Source of the DNA: Cylicocyclus nassatus
Taxonomy: Eukaryota; Nematoda; Chromadorea; Rhabditida; Strongylidae
Direction: 5' to 3'
Length of the DNA: 64,000 nt
Assembly: GCA_958299035.1 (NCBI GenBank)
Contig: CATQJL010000001.1
Span: forward strand, 25,014,653 to 25,078,652
Shown here: one piece after another, positions 34,075 to 46,026 of the stretch
How the letters are laid out: each line of letters starts with the position of its first letter
How positions within the stretch are numbered: position 1 is the stretch's first letter
The notes under the pieces: generated by a model
What the model was told of the DNA's origin: nothing
Database searches by the model: none
Seen by the model: only the letters and a program-made list of their open reading frames with translations
Translations under genes and position numbers: made by a program

Positions 34075-34275
34075 CGTCTTCTTTCGATTTCACGTCAATG
34101 AGTAGAGTTGGGGCACCATCGGAAAATCTCGGGAGCGCGAATCTGCAAGCGATCCAGCTAGGAAATTTAAGTCTTCCATCAGTAGCTAGAGAGTGTCGCA
34201 CAAAGTATTTTGTCATTCTATAGTGCTCAAATTCTTCCAAAATGCACATATCAACAACTTTAAAGCTTTTTTGAG
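34075..34275 (-). CDS. Internal exon of an unknown gene
   Basis: Acceptor AACATTCAG, then a 201-nt frame AQKSFKVVDMCILEEFEHYR, VRHSLATDGRLKFPSW, LPRFSDGAPTLLIDVKSKED, then donor GTCATT. The frame can also continue to a stop at 33980 without the splice. Codon content and the mixed polar composition look coding. Neighbouring exons not found. Confidence 0.45.
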
Positions 34276-34279
34276 CTGA

Positions 34280-35215
34280 ATGTTTTCCGAAGATAAAAAA
34301 ACTGGATGAGAATCAGCGGATTTCTCTTCCAACTTGCGTGTAAAACAAGCCACTGACAAAGAATGATTGGTCAAAGCAGTCTTTCCATATGGGACGCATA
34401 TCCTTAAAGGACATCACACTAAATCCAAATCGCGTCTTCTTTATCTGCGGAGCGCCTCTAGATCAGGAGTTATGAGAACTTTTGTATCAGAATTCTAAAC
34501 ACGTAATCAAAAGAAAATTATTTCTAGAAATCTCTCGCGAACTTAGTCGGAACACTGCCTAACCTCTTTCAAAAGTTTTTCATCTGCAAGCTGAAAAGGT
34601 TGTAACCATTGATTTTGTTTTGACTGGGCATTCAATTTCTTGACTCATAAAATGGGCATGATTCCACACCCGAAAGCGCTCTGAAGATAAGGAAAATGGA
34701 ATAAAGTTAGCGTTCAAGAACTTCGAGATCGTATGTGTCTCAATGCCTTTGCATTAAAGGGAGCCTACACCCAACTAGCAAGCCCTAAAAGTAGACAACG
34801 GCGTTGGTCCGGTACCCTAATGTTGCCTACAAAAGATAACGACCTGGATCCTCTCTGCGTTCCGCCCCCTTTTTGCGCTCCACCCACCCACTTCTTTCCC
34901 TGCGAACTGTTCTGACATGGCAAACAACGCCGTGAAGCACAGTTTGTGATGCGGCACTGTTGCATACGACGAGGTTTCCTGTTGTATACGACCTGACTGG
35001 CGCCGGCGCGCTCGTCCACGTCTGCCAAAATAGGGCTTCAAAAAGGGGCAATTTTGGAGCTTTGTGATAGTTTTGAACCTCATATTCACAATCAGCGAAA
35101 TGGAAAGACCCGATAACCATAAAAATATGGAAGACGGAATTTTGGATGAACGCTGCCTTTGAAGAACCGTCTCCTGTGAGAGCTTTGGTCAATTCCACCT
35201 ATTCAAAACAGTTTA
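34280..35215. other. Intergenic, GC-richer from 34.75 kb
   Basis: 34750-35200 is open on the minus strand in a 123-codon frame (34827-35198, starts MELTKALTGDGSSKAAFIQN) that I cannot support by homology or splice sites; two other frames are also open there. Nothing else recognised. Confidence 0.35.
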
Positions 35216-35440
35216 TAGGGCTTATCAAACGCAGTGTCGCTTGCATCAGCATCTCCACTCCCGCGCTGGACTCTGCGTTTCTTCCGCGTATATGCTCTCT
35301 AATCATTTCCAGTTGACTGAGGTTTCTTTCCCACGCTCGCCCTGGGAAGGTGATCAGAGAGCACGTTCTCGGAAGAGATGCAGAGTTCATCGAGGGAGCG
35401 GAGATGCTGATGCAAGCGACACTCCGTTTGATAAGCCCTG
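35216..35440. mobile_element. 225-bp foldback MITE, TA target
   Basis: Inverted arms of about 87 bp, starting TAGGGCTTATCAAACG and ending with the inverse of CAGGGCTTATCAAACG; TA at 35214-35215 and 35441-35442. A spacer of about 45 bp separates the arms. Size and TA target fit a Tc1/mariner-type MITE. Confidence 0.85.
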
Positions 35441-35625
35441 TACATGTGGTGGCAGAAACAATTTATTGAAAGGATGAATCCAATACTTGGCATAAAATCA
35501 ATGTTGTTGCACATGTAAGTAGTTGGATGAAGCACTGACTAATTCCAGCAGAAAAATGAGCTAACACTGATTTCGAGAGGCGTACAATTGACATCTGCTC
35601 CTGCGCTTATACCGTACGGTAAATA

Positions 35626-36218
35626 TCATAGATTAATGCTGTCAACAATAATTACATGATAATCAAGAGCATAACGCATAGCTTCCATGAAACTTTCACC
35701 ATCTATAACACTGAACCCATAGCGGAATTTTTGTCCGACATCAATGACGACGTTGAATTTTTGGCTAGGTCCTCCAATGCATCTAAAACTATACGAGTTG
35801 AGCAATATCACTTCGCTTTGGGAAATCAATTTTCACTTTACAGTCATTTTTGATTAATTTCATACACAACTTTTCATCAATTTACTCCACTCAAAAAAAA
35901 CTCGAGCCCAGTTTAGCTGGCAATATTTTTCAGGCAAATCTAAATATGTGCAAACCTCTTTACATCCAAAGCCCAGTAGACATCAGCCTGTGATTTCCCC
36001 CAAATCCTTGTTGGAAATTTTGTTCGGTCATGTTCCTGGAATAATAGAGTTACTCAGCAGTTTTGTTCTCAAAACAGCGTAGACATCACCTCAAACCACA
36101 AGACTTGAATGGCTGCAACTGGGATGCATTTAGCCTTTTTGGATGGGAACAGGCAATTCTTCACTTTTATGGCCATTTCATTTACGCTGACAAAATCATC
36201 TTCGTAGAGTAGGGACAT
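35626..36218 (-). CDS. Paralogue 2 of the 122-aa protein, 121 aa, three exons
   Basis: Exons 36090-36218, 35956-36035 and 35626-35782; same intron positions and phases as paralogue 1, with introns of 54 and 173 bp. It reads MSLLYEDDFVSVNEMAIKVK, WGKSQADVYWALDVKR, QKFNVVIDVGQKFRYGF and MEAMRYALDYHVIIVDSINL. Roughly 70% of residues match paralogue 1 and all indels avoid the exon borders. An acceptor TGTTTTAG lies 11 bases before the ATG. Both copies look intact, so both are probably expressed. Confidence 0.85.
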
Positions 36219-36229
36219 TGTGTGGAAGT

Positions 36230-37445
36230 CTAAAACAGACATTGTAAATTATATAGAAAGCAAGTAATGATGAACGAACACGGACAAAGCAAACAAAACG
36301 GATTGAAGAAATTCATCATAATAGCACGGAGTTATTGAATTTGTATTGTGTCCGTATTCATCCAAATATGTCTGATCAAAGAGTTTAATATAAAACTGGA
36401 AGAAGCAGGTGTTTACTAAGGCACGGAGCTATGGATTTCATAGTCTGAGCGTGTGCAGCTTAGCTTAAAGCAGTATCGTCAGTATAGCTTTTGAAGGCGC
36501 GGGAGTAAAGCTGTCTTGATGACGACAGCTTTTCCAGCAGAATATACTTGAAACAGCAACATCAGTGGTATATAGTCGGAATAAAATCGAGGTGGATATT
36601 ATAAGAATACTAATTGACCCAATTCGTAACGTGTCGGATCAATGCTGCATCGAAAACTTTTCCGTAAACGTGAAATCCATACATATCAAGATTACCAGAG
36701 CCGATATACTTTCCTTCTTCTACACAGAAAAGACTTTTGTTACAAAAATTTTATGAAGAAAAACCTTAGTTACATGCAACGATGAAGCTAGGACTTCGAA
36801 ACAGCGACTTTAAGCATGTGGTGGCTCCACATCTATCACATCTCAACTCTTCTACTTATGTAGCAGGTTATTATTGTTCATTTTACATTTTAGTTTACAT
36901 TCGTGCAAAATAGTTCTACTTTCACAATCCGCATCTTTGCAGAATGCCACCATCGCAATGAATAGGTATGCCTGCTACAAAAGACTCATTGACTTTTTGA
37001 ATGTGACTGGCCGTTTTACAAGCACCGTAATCGCTGAATTGAAGACAGCACATGATTTGAAGGTAGTAATGAACACAATTAATGCTCATTTGAGCAAAGT
37101 GCAAAAAAAAAATTGTGTACGAACTTCACATCATCTGTGGCGAAATTAGTTCATTCAAAAATTCACCTACAAGTTTTTTTGACAATTTGTGAGCGGCACT
37201 GTGGCTTTGAAACTTTCTCGAAAGTTCTTCCACTACGAAGTGATAGAATCTAACGTAGTGTACATGACAAACGAAGTCTATTTCGGGTTGTTCTTATGTT
37301 TATATTTAGAATAGGCAAGTTACAGCATTACAGCAATTTATGATATAAAATTCATTGGCACTGCGTGAGAAAAAAAGAAAAGTAAAAATCGCATAGTTTT
37401 CACTTGATACATGTAAAACTGGACGAAGACAGGTAGATAGGGTGC
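36230..37445. other. Intergenic between paralogue 2 and the upstream terminal exon
   Basis: A plus-strand open frame at 36874-37149 (91 codons) follows a CTTTGCAG acceptor within it, but homology is lacking. Nothing else recognised. Confidence 0.35.
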
Positions 37446-37525
37446 TCACAGAAGCTTTGCAGCGACGCTCTTATAAGCTCTGCTCCACTCACTTGGATCA
37501 AAGTCAAAGCTGGTTATAATTGGCA
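37446..37525 (-). CDS. Terminal exon upstream of paralogue 2
   Basis: Acceptor TTACCTCACAG, then PIITSFDFDPSEWSRAYKSV and AAKLL followed by TGA; enters in phase 1. Similar to the terminal exon at 31190-31276. The previous exon is not identified. Confidence 0.45.
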
Positions 37526-37940
37526 CTGTGAGGTAAGATGCAGAACACTGATCTCCAACCCTCAATTTAAGCCGTGATCGTCGTCACGAGCCCACCAGAT
37601 ATCAAATAGCTCGGGGCTCAAAAATAACCGTCCACCGTAAGTTTGTAGTTACTGAAAAGAATCAAGTGCGTTTCCGTGAAAATCCATAGATTTTTCTTAT
37701 TCAATAATTCGAACGCCAAGAGATGAAGCGAGAAAATCATGCGTTCCTGCTAATGCTTGGAAAAAACTGTTGTTGAGCAGCAATAGCTGATAAGCGCAAA
37801 CTCTCATTTTCATTTTTCGATTTTTGATCGTTAAGATTGCTGGAGGGTCTAATAATCTCTAGTTTCATTTCTAGCTCAAGTTTGCAATCTTTATTTTAAC
37901 GACTGTGAGTCAAATTTGTGCTATTTGAATCTTTTCAAAA

Positions 37941-37972
37941 CAAGGTGGGGGTGGGAGAGGGGGGGGGGAAGG
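37941..37972. repeat. G-rich tract, quadruplex-capable
   Basis: GGTGGGGGTGGGAGAGG then ten G in AT-rich surroundings; four or more runs of three G. Confidence 0.7.
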
Positions 37973-38155
37973 ACTAAGCACTTCTATGCGAGAGCTCGCG
38001 CATAGTTTGGTATAGGGACAGGAATATAGTGTGGATCCGCAGAAAATGGTTTCGTCATGTTATGTGGGCTCCAGAAAAGTAGGGTATCCCAGCTAATCTT
38101 TAATAAGTCACTGTTTTGGGAAAATTGAATTGTAAGTTTTCACACAGTCCTTATA

Positions 38156-38805
38156 CAGGGTGTTCCAGATAATGCACAAACTCTTTGATCGTTGGTAACT
38201 CTCTTGACTGGAAGTCCTTCGCCGATTTCTAGGCACTGCTCCGTAGTGCTGCTTCTGAGATTTGCAGTATGAAAACCATAGATCTTTCTTCGTAACTGCG
38301 AGATTACCGTAGGAACTTTGCATACACCACGACTGTGAAATAAGCCGTCGGATGGAATTTAAAAAAACCCGTAATCTGAGTAGCAGGGTTTTCATGCATG
38401 CTGATTTTACCACACAACTATTCAAGTGTTTGCTCTATCAGTGGTGTAATTGCAGTTCTGATGAACAATGGAAAACAGTTGTTACGGTTTACTCTAATTA
38501 ACTCACGAAAGAAGCATTCGAGTAATGTGCGGACTCCGTATTTAGAATCATTGACCTCGACGAGCCTGGTATGAAAGTTTTTTGATTTTCTTTCTTAGGC
38601 AAGATATGGCTTTCAGTGGCGTAAAGTCGTTCTCGAAGTTTCTACCGTAATCGTACCGTAATAAAGAGAAATCGGTGGTTTACTTCATACAGTAAATCTA
38701 ACATGAAGCCTGCTCTACAAAATGATACTCGGAGTTTGTCGAAAGCCGTTTAAAGCAAGAGAGTTGTTAACAATTGAACATTGTGCACATTTTTGGGACA
38801 CCCTA
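38156..38805. mobile_element. 650-bp Tc1/mariner-like element, non-autonomous
   Basis: Starts CAGGGTGTTCCAGATAATGC and ends with the inverse of TAGGGTGTCCCAAAAATGTG; an internal inverted pair of AACTCTCTTG lies further in. TA at 38154-38155 and 38806-38807. No transposase seen. Confidence 0.75.
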
Positions 38806-38807
38806 TA

Positions 38808-40559
38808 CTAGACTGTTTCAAAAATTCTGTCCGATTTGCGATTTTTTCATCTAAGATCTTATAGCTTTTTTTGAAAATCAACAATTTTGAACAAGTCAAA
38901 TTTTGTTGGATTGAGTGAGTTCATGGCTATCACAAGCACTCTATGCTTTATGAGGAAAGCAAGAGAGAGAAAAGAGAAAATTTCTCGAATTCTGCAAGGT
39001 TTTCTTCAAAACCGTTCAGTCTGACTTACTAATGCTTCCATATGAGGATGGGCAGATATATTCAGGGCTCGGCACAAGTGGCTTCGCAAGCAAGCTGGAT
39101 ATCGTTTTTGGGGAAAAGCAAAGAAGATATCGTTTTTGCGGTAGAGCATAACGTTGTCTTTCGGTCTGCGGCCGGCACGCTGCCGGCATGCCGCTAGCAA
39201 ATAAACAAAAGGTTTGTTTACAGCGAAGTGAAGATGAAATGACACCAAAATCGGTGTGTAGATGGGCAATGGGGAGTTAGGACTAAGTATGAGAAATTAT
39301 GAGAAAATTATGTGAACTAAAGGCGTGCTCAACTTTTTTCGGAGTTAGGTGGCTTTCAAGCCACCTGGATAGCCACCTGAGGTGGCTTAGGAAAGAAAAA
39401 GTCATAAATTTTTCCTCCCTCACATAATTTTTCTACTTTCTTTACATACTTTTCATCTACATCCCAAACCCTACAAACTGGTTCCTGAACCGCCTCAAAC
39501 CCCCTTCTCCCCGCTTAGTTATAGCCAATTGAAAATTTTGAATGGCCGCGGAAAGGCTGCTCTAGGCGCATATTGCTGCACGATGGATACATCATGCCGC
39601 CATTCCGGAGAATATGAATATCATCGCGTGTGTTCGATGATTCTTTTTCGTTTTTTTTCTGCTGTTGCTTTGTTCCGTTCCTTTTCATGTATTTTCTCTT
39701 CAAATATCTCGTGGCGGATGTCGTAATTTTATTGAAGTCAAAGGGGACTTTATTTTTTGCAATTTTGAGACGCCACCTCGTGCCGAGCCCTGGTCTAGGG
39801 TCAAAGGGGACTTCGTAAAAATTTGCAAAAGTCAAGGGGGACTTCGTTTTTTGCATTTTCAACTAGCCACCTCGTGCCGAGCCCTGGATATATTTGGATG
39901 CCATCACTTCAAAGGTTTTTTTGCGGATAAGAAAGAATTCGAGTTATTTTTTGCTGCATAGAAATTTTTGCGAGTAAATCAAATAAACCCACTATTTGAG
40001 CCCTCCTCCGCGTGCGAAAAATGCCGACTTTCCAATATTTGATTTTTTTCTTGCTGTCGCAGACGAAGGAAGGCGATTGGCTGACGGTTCCTGCTTGCTC
40101 TCGCCCTTTACTCTAACATATGCAATATTGAGTGAATCACCTGTCGCTTTATGTAGATTGTTGTCGCTTGTTGAATAACTGAGTTTGTCTTCTAGCTTTG
40201 AAAAAAAATGAAAAAGTAAGACATTCTCTACGTCGGAGAAAAAGTGTGCTTATGTTAGCTCATTATACCTTCATTCATTATAAAATATTGAGCATTCAGT
40301 TTTACGAGTACGTAGTACGAGTAGTTCTCTTCATGGAAACTTTTTCTTGGGACTGCATTTGACTGCATTTTGGCAACTTTGCTTCGGAGCTTGAAACATC
40401 ACTGGAAAGTTGATTCGCAGCAACAGTGAGCATTAGAAAGAGCAGGAAAAGTACTTCTAAGTGATTTTCATGACAATGCCATAAGTGCAAAATCCTAAGA
40501 AAATAGCTGCGTTAAAACAAGACAATTGAAAATCGGACAGAATTTTTAAAACAGCCTAG
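38808..40559. mobile_element. Mariner-like element carrying a nested hAT-like element
   Basis: Ends CTAGACTGTTTCAAAAATTC and the inverse of CTAGGCTGTTTTAAAAATTC, continuing CTGTCCGATTT. TA at 38806-38807 (shared with the element to the left) and 40560-40561. Without the nested 824 bp it is about 920 bp. Its right half has a minus-strand frame (40302-40490) with a hydrophobic stretch, but no transposase motif. Confidence 0.8.
39063..39886. mobile_element. 824-bp hAT-like element, 8-bp target duplication GATATATT
   Basis: Starts CAGGGCTCGGCACAAGTGGC and ends with the inverse of CAGGGCTCGGCACGAGGTGG. GATATATT at 39055-39062 and 39887-39894. An extra internal copy of the right end is at about 39773-39795, so the terminus is partly duplicated. 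A short palindrome cluster of AGGTGGCT/AGCCACCT lies at 39346-39386. No transposase. Confidence 0.9.
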
Positions 40560-40561
40560 TA

Positions 40562-42529
40562 CATGCTTTCAACACTCATATATAGACACACTTTTATAGG
40601 AAAGGCCCAGATTTGGGAAGAATACCGACAGCAATAATGAAAAACTGAAAAAGCCTGTTCTTGCACAAAAAATGCATTCGGGTTATCATTGAGCCAACAA
40701 AAATAAAATGATAGCATATCACCATCAAAGTAGTGTTAAAGTAAGTTGACGTTGAATTAGTAATATCTAACTTGCATATTTCTGGTTATCTTTTTTATAA
40801 AAATCTTGATTTTTTGCGTAGAAGGAAGGTAGTGGAAGGGTGCGCTTTACAACGGTGTATCGTGCACATGTTTTCTCCTTTTGTTATGTACTGTAAGTCT
40901 ATGATTATGTTAGCACTATATAATGACACCCATAGATCTACTAAACACCTCAAAATTTGATCACAATTAGAGAGTTCATGTACTTGCAGAATACCCAACG
41001 TAGGATCTGTTTCTATAGCAATTCCAGATCCAAAGCTGCATATTTTTGAACTTGAATCTTGATGTTCAGTATTCAAGCAAAGCAAATGCGCTCATTCCGA
41101 CTATACATCAAATAATCATCTGCGTTTTCTTAAGACGCCTGAGGTGTGAATTTACGGGGGACTTATCGGCTTCCATAAGTGCGACTGGAGCAGACCTATT
41201 TGAATAAACAATGATAATCTTATACGATCGCAGCGATTAAGTCTATGTTAGGCGCATTTCTAAGAAACAAAGACTACATAAAACAGCACAGTAACGAGAT
41301 TAGATTCTTCTCAACAGAAATGTATTTTGATCGTGATTTGATTTGTGATTTTTACGACTACATTTGTACAGGAGGCGGCCATCGTAACCCTGGCAATTAT
41401 GAAGTTGTGTATGAAGGATATCTTGCCGACAAGCTCTACCAGCGGAGAGCGATTCAGTCTTGAAAAAGTAGAGGTGTGTGGTTTGCCGCAAATATTTGGG
41501 AACGACCCCTTGAAGGCAGCGTTCACTATTTCCATCTTTTTTAGGATTCTTAGGCCTTTCCGTGGCTCTGATTTCAAATACGAGACGCATTCAAGTGCAG
41601 ACCCCAAAAAACTGAAACTTGAAACTAAAAAACTGAGACTAACAAGAGTGGACGAGGGTCTGTACTATTTTTAGCAATCGGCCAGCTATCTCACCGTAAC
41701 CTTAGCGTCATTCAATCGTTTGATAGTTTGCACAAGTCACATTTTCGATGCTTTAAGTCGCGTCAAACGGAAGTTCGTGTTCTAGTCCATGTTTCCGCCA
41801 TCATGTTGGCGATATTGATTGCAATCAAAAGCTATATTCCATAACTTAAGATGCTGCGGTTCCGTGACTTCATCACGCCGTAAAAGGAGATGAAGCCAAT
41901 CATAAAAATCATTATTGCTAGAAACATAAAGAGACCCATATTTTTTGCACGCTTTTTTCTCAGGGAATTACAAGTAGGATTATGTATACAGCAAGTCCGA
42001 AAACATCATGCTGTCATCATGTATGTCATCGCAGGTCAAGAACTGATTTGAGAGACAAACTCAGATTTTTCACCTGCATTGCAACCTGTTTTCAAGGTTC
42101 CTAATGAGGATGTCGGAAGAGAGCCTGGAAAATTTGTTAGGCTAGCTCACCATTTGCTCCTACTCATACTAGAAAGCCCCTGAAAGCAGCATCAATAGTA
42201 TTTTCTGGCACTCCCTGGCTCTTCTCTTCATCGCCCACATTTGCGCGCTAGCAAAAATATTTAGCGGTTTTTGTGTGGATGTCAATGTGCAAATTAATTA
42301 GAGCATGTGAGTTCGTTAGCTCGTGCGCAAATAATTCAGATGTTTTATTCCAGCTCTGGATTTCGAGAAGGATCACGATGCACAGAAACGAACTGAATTT
42401 ATTTGACTCTCTGTATTTCTTTGAAGGCTTCATATCAAGCTACAACAGATTTGCAAGGAGCGGGTCGCCCAAAGTGACTTCTGGCACAATGTCGAAGTAA
42501 GTGAGTAGCATCTAACACGTGCAGAGCTG
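40562..42529. other. Intergenic, no gene recognised
   Basis: AT-rich. A plus frame at 41245-41463 (72 codons, MLGAFLRNKDYIKQHSNEIR) and overlapping minus frames are of similar length and mutually exclusive; no splice support for either. Confidence 0.35.
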
Positions 42530-42899
42530 GTATCCATTATACTTGGGTAGTTCGAGAATTTTTCATCGAATGAATGAATATCGAATAAATTCGAAAAGGA
42601 AAAATTTCGAATAAGCGAATATCGAATAAATTCGGAAAATCAAAAATATCGAATGAATGAATTTCGAATAAATTCGGAAAATCATAAATATCGAATGAAT
42701 GAATATCGAATATATTCGAACATTGGAAGTCGAATTTCGATTAAATATCCGAATGATTTATCGAATAACTAAAGCAATCACATCTCAAACTTGCCGACAT
42801 ATCTGGCTAGAGCCGATCCAATCATAATCAGCCCCCTAGTATCCCCCATACCAACTCCTAGCTCAAAACTTTCCACAAATTGCTGAAATCGATAAAATA

Positions 42900-43907
42900 T
42901 TAGGTTGGTGCAAAAGTTTTGTCAGTTTTTTCAATACATCGGCAAACATGCTAGAATGAAGAAAAACAAATGCTTCAAAATGTATCCGATGCAGAAATTC
43001 TTCCTCTTTCTAGCTGCTTAGCCTATATTGCGTTTCGTTGGAGGTTTGACGAGATATTTGCTGGGAATTACAACCGCTCGTTTTTATCACGTCCAACTTT
43101 CGCTAATTCTCAAAATTTTTGTATGAGACTTTCGGAGGAGCCCTAGTAACCAGCAAATAGGGCAAGCCTTTTGCCAACTTGTGCGACTTTTTTCTTTTTT
43201 TCAGCTACTTTTTCAGATTTTTGCAAAATAATTTTCTATAAGTCTTGTATTCGAAGAAGCATGACCTGTTATTGCACCAAACACTGCAAAACTTACAGAA
43301 AATTGAGGTTTCAACACACGATTATCACTACCGCTACCATTACAAAGTAAATGAGCGGTTTTCGCTTCAAATTATATAGATTTTGAAACATAGGTTACGC
43401 CAGTGCGCACTCCTGAAATTGAGGAAATGCTGCGATTTTTTCCACAATTTCGCCTATCTCGGCAAAAAAAGATAAGTATTAGAACAAGGAGAAAAAGTTG
43501 CAGCGGATGGTGACTGAGATGTTTAACATTTTATGTTCTACGAGGTTAAAATAAGCTGAATGTAAAATTTGGTCACTTCAAAAAATAAATCGTGGAAATT
43601 CTGGAAGGCAAACCGTAGGGCTACAAAAAATTGCTTCTGTTGGCAAAAGGTTTGCATTATCCGCTGGTTACTAGGGCTCCTCCGAAAGTCTCATACAAAA
43701 ATTTTGAGAATTTGGACATGATAAAAACGAGTGGTTGTAATTTCCATTAGATATCTCGTCAACCTCGCACAAAACGCAATGAGGGTTTAGCAGCTGGAAG
43801 GAGGAAGAAATTCTGCATTGGATACATTTTGATGCATTTGTTTATGTTCATTCTAGGGTGTTTGCCGATGGATTGAAAAAACTGACAAAACTTTTGCACC
43901 AACCTAA
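42900..43907. mobile_element. Foldback mariner-like element with about 270-bp inverted arms
   Basis: Starts TTAGGTTGGTGCAAAAGTTT and ends with its inverse; TA at 42898-42899 and 43908-43909. Similarity of the arms runs to about 43178 on the left and from about 43639 on the right, ending in CTAGTAACCAGC and a TTTTGCCAAC motif. The middle 460 bp is unique and has no transposase. Mariner termini are normally about 30 bp, so arms of this length are unusual. Confidence 0.9.
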
Positions 43908-44469
43908 TAGATTTCGGTTTTAATCAGCATCCTCATTTACCCCCCGTACCAACTCCCAAGCTCGTAGCTCGAGATTTTTCAAAAATCGATAAAATTTATG
44001 AAGTAAATTTTTATCCATAATCAGCACCCTCACTTACCCCCTTGTACCAACTCTCAGCTCCTCAGCTCAAACTTCCCCAAAAATCGATAAAGTCGGTCGG
44101 TCGGCATTTAGTCTACACATTAGCAAAAAGTCATATTTTACCCATCATGAACGATATAAAAAGCATTCGATATAAATTTTTATGCTGTGCCCAAAAGATT
44201 CTTCTTCAGATGGTCTGAAAGAGACTGATGTACACCAGAATTAACTTTATTTCTTATCAGCATCAACAATGTAAAAGCAAAGGGCTTGCTCTACTTTCCA
44301 CATCAATTAAAATCCACATATGATTTTTTACTGTCGCAAGCAGTCGAAAGAATGCGGCTCTCCATACAGTTCAAAGGTATAGCGGTTGCAAAAGATGCAT
44401 TACCGCTTTGCGAAAAAAAAAACGCAGCTGAAGTGAGCTTGATACTCAGCAGTTGGCTTTGCAACAAAG

Positions 44470-44800
44470 TCGAATAATCTGAATACGGAGTCATTCGAAT
44501 ATGAATTCGAATAAACATTCGAATAAAATATTCGAATAAAATCTATTCGAAACCCCGTTTTTTGATTATTCGAGTTTTCGAATAATATTCGAAACCTCGT
44601 TTTTTGATTATTCGAGTTTTCGAATAATATTCGAAACCTCGTTTTTAGATTATTCGAGTTTTCGAATATTATTCGAAACCCTGTTTTTTGATTATTCGAG
44701 TTTCGAATATTATTCGAAAATGGAAGAACTCCAAATATCGAATTTCGAATACGAATATATTCGAATGTTTTATTCGAAAGACCGAATTTCTATTCGATTC
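44470..44800. repeat. Tandem ATTCGAA-type array
   Basis: Four imperfect copies of a roughly 51-bp unit with TTTTTTGATTATTCGAGTTT and ATTCGAAACC, then more divergent ATTCGAATA words. Forms the right subterminal part of the composite element. Confidence 0.85.
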
Positions 44801-44821
44801 GGACCCAAGTATAGTATCCAT

Positions 44822-45393
44822 CTCACTATAGTGGTAACACTTTCTCAGAAGGATGATGCGAAAGTGCAGGGATATTGATGGTCTGAGCAACTGATATTAG
44901 AGAAAATTCATAAAACGAGATGGTGCGGCCACACGTATGTGAAAAAATAAATTGAAACACAACAAGACCTTTGACATAGCAGTTAACTTGTTCAGAATAA
45001 AGAAATAGATCGTTTTTTACTTGAAAAGGTTAAAATGGTAAGCTTGCAGAAGTGATGACGCTCTGACTCGAAACTCATACAAGTGAAACATATTATCTAA
45101 TTGTAATCAACCTACCAGCTATTCAGTCACTGCATAACATCCGCGTTCTTTGTCATTTTCCATTTTTCTTACTTGAATCGAGCCCAAGCTACAAAGCTGT
45201 TCCATCTGACGCCTTTTCGCAGGAAATGGCGGTAAATATGTGACTTGGCAAACGTTCAAACAAATTGACGAATTGAATTGAAGCCATAGTTACGGTGAGA
45301 ACGGCCCGGCGAATTTGAAGAAGTGATTTTGTACAAAAACACAGCCGGGCTTTATTGCTCTGTGCATGACATATGAACACGTGTCGTGCAGCA
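44822..45393. other. Intergenic or gene 3' region
   Basis: A second minus frame at 45189-45443 overlaps the end of the next coding exon in another frame (MASIQFVNLFERLPSHIF), so an unspliced or shifted continuation is possible. Otherwise nothing recognised. Confidence 0.35.
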
Positions 45394-45659
45394 TTATCTA
45401 GGCTGGCGGAGCGGAAAAAAGATTTTCCGAATTGCAGCACCATTTTCTCCCACTGGAGACAACAGCAAGGGACCGGACCAACGCAATCGGTAAACTTTGA
45501 GGATCTTCTTATACAATTTATAGTAATCCGAGAAGCATGAACTTTGGGTGGACATCGCCTTTAGGGCAGCGTCAGGGCAAAAATGTCGAATAAAAACCTC
45601 GTGCTCTGGGCTTATCACTTCCGTTGGTTCCGAAAACACATCTTGCAGAGTACGAAAAG
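45394..45659 (-). CDS. Candidate terminal exon, 87 codons, unknown protein
   Basis: Acceptor CCGTTTGTAG, then FRTLQDVFSEPTEVISPEHE, FIRHFCPDAALKAMST, DYYKLYKKILKVYRLRWSG and a basic end KIFFPLRQPR then TAA. Enters in phase 1. Composition looks coding. Upstream sequence (45.7-45.85 kb) has a further open frame with EISAGASSSDSKC but the join is not clear. No family recognised. Confidence 0.5.
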
Positions 45660-46026
45660 CTACAAACGGGTTATTTTAGGGGGATAACGGACCGTGTCAC
45701 CGTGTTCGCTCTGAAACCATCTGGGTAAGCTCAGGCAAGCTAGGCGAGCTCTCCGCTCAAACTGCTGTTTGGCTGGTAGCCAAATTGGCACATTTGCTAT
45801 CACTTGATGAGGCGCCGGCTGAGATTTCGTTGTCGCGAAGAAGAAAGGTGTGTGTTCTTCTAGATTTTTGTTGTTTCACGTCGAAATCGAAATCAATCAA
45901 GGTGAGTGTTTTATAAAATATTTGATCATGACGGAAACACTAGCTACCGTATCCTTTGCGCGCGGCCAGGTCACGCGAACCTGGCACGTGGCCACGTGAA
46001 CTATTTACCTCACTCGCAGTGGTTAG

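Larger units (their letters stand above)
42538..44813. mobile_element. 2.3-kb composite element, 8-bp target duplication GTATCCAT
   Basis: Ends TATACTTGGGTAG and the inverse of TATACTTGGGTCCG; GTATCCAT at 42530-42537 and 44814-44821. Inside both ends lie arrays of ATTCGAATA-type repeats (42550-42775 and 44470-44800). Then come about 90-bp tandem units (AATCAGC…TACCAACTC…ATCGATAAA) at 42815-42899 and 43920-44100, split by the mariner-like element. Duplication length fits hAT, though the TATACTT end is unusual for that group. A minus-strand relative of the inner unit is at 14035-14345. Confidence 0.75.

Noticed and set aside
39515..39862. 115-codon minus frame inside the hAT-like element
   Set aside because: It spans the element's internal terminal repeats and poly-Lys/Gln low complexity; no transposase motif.
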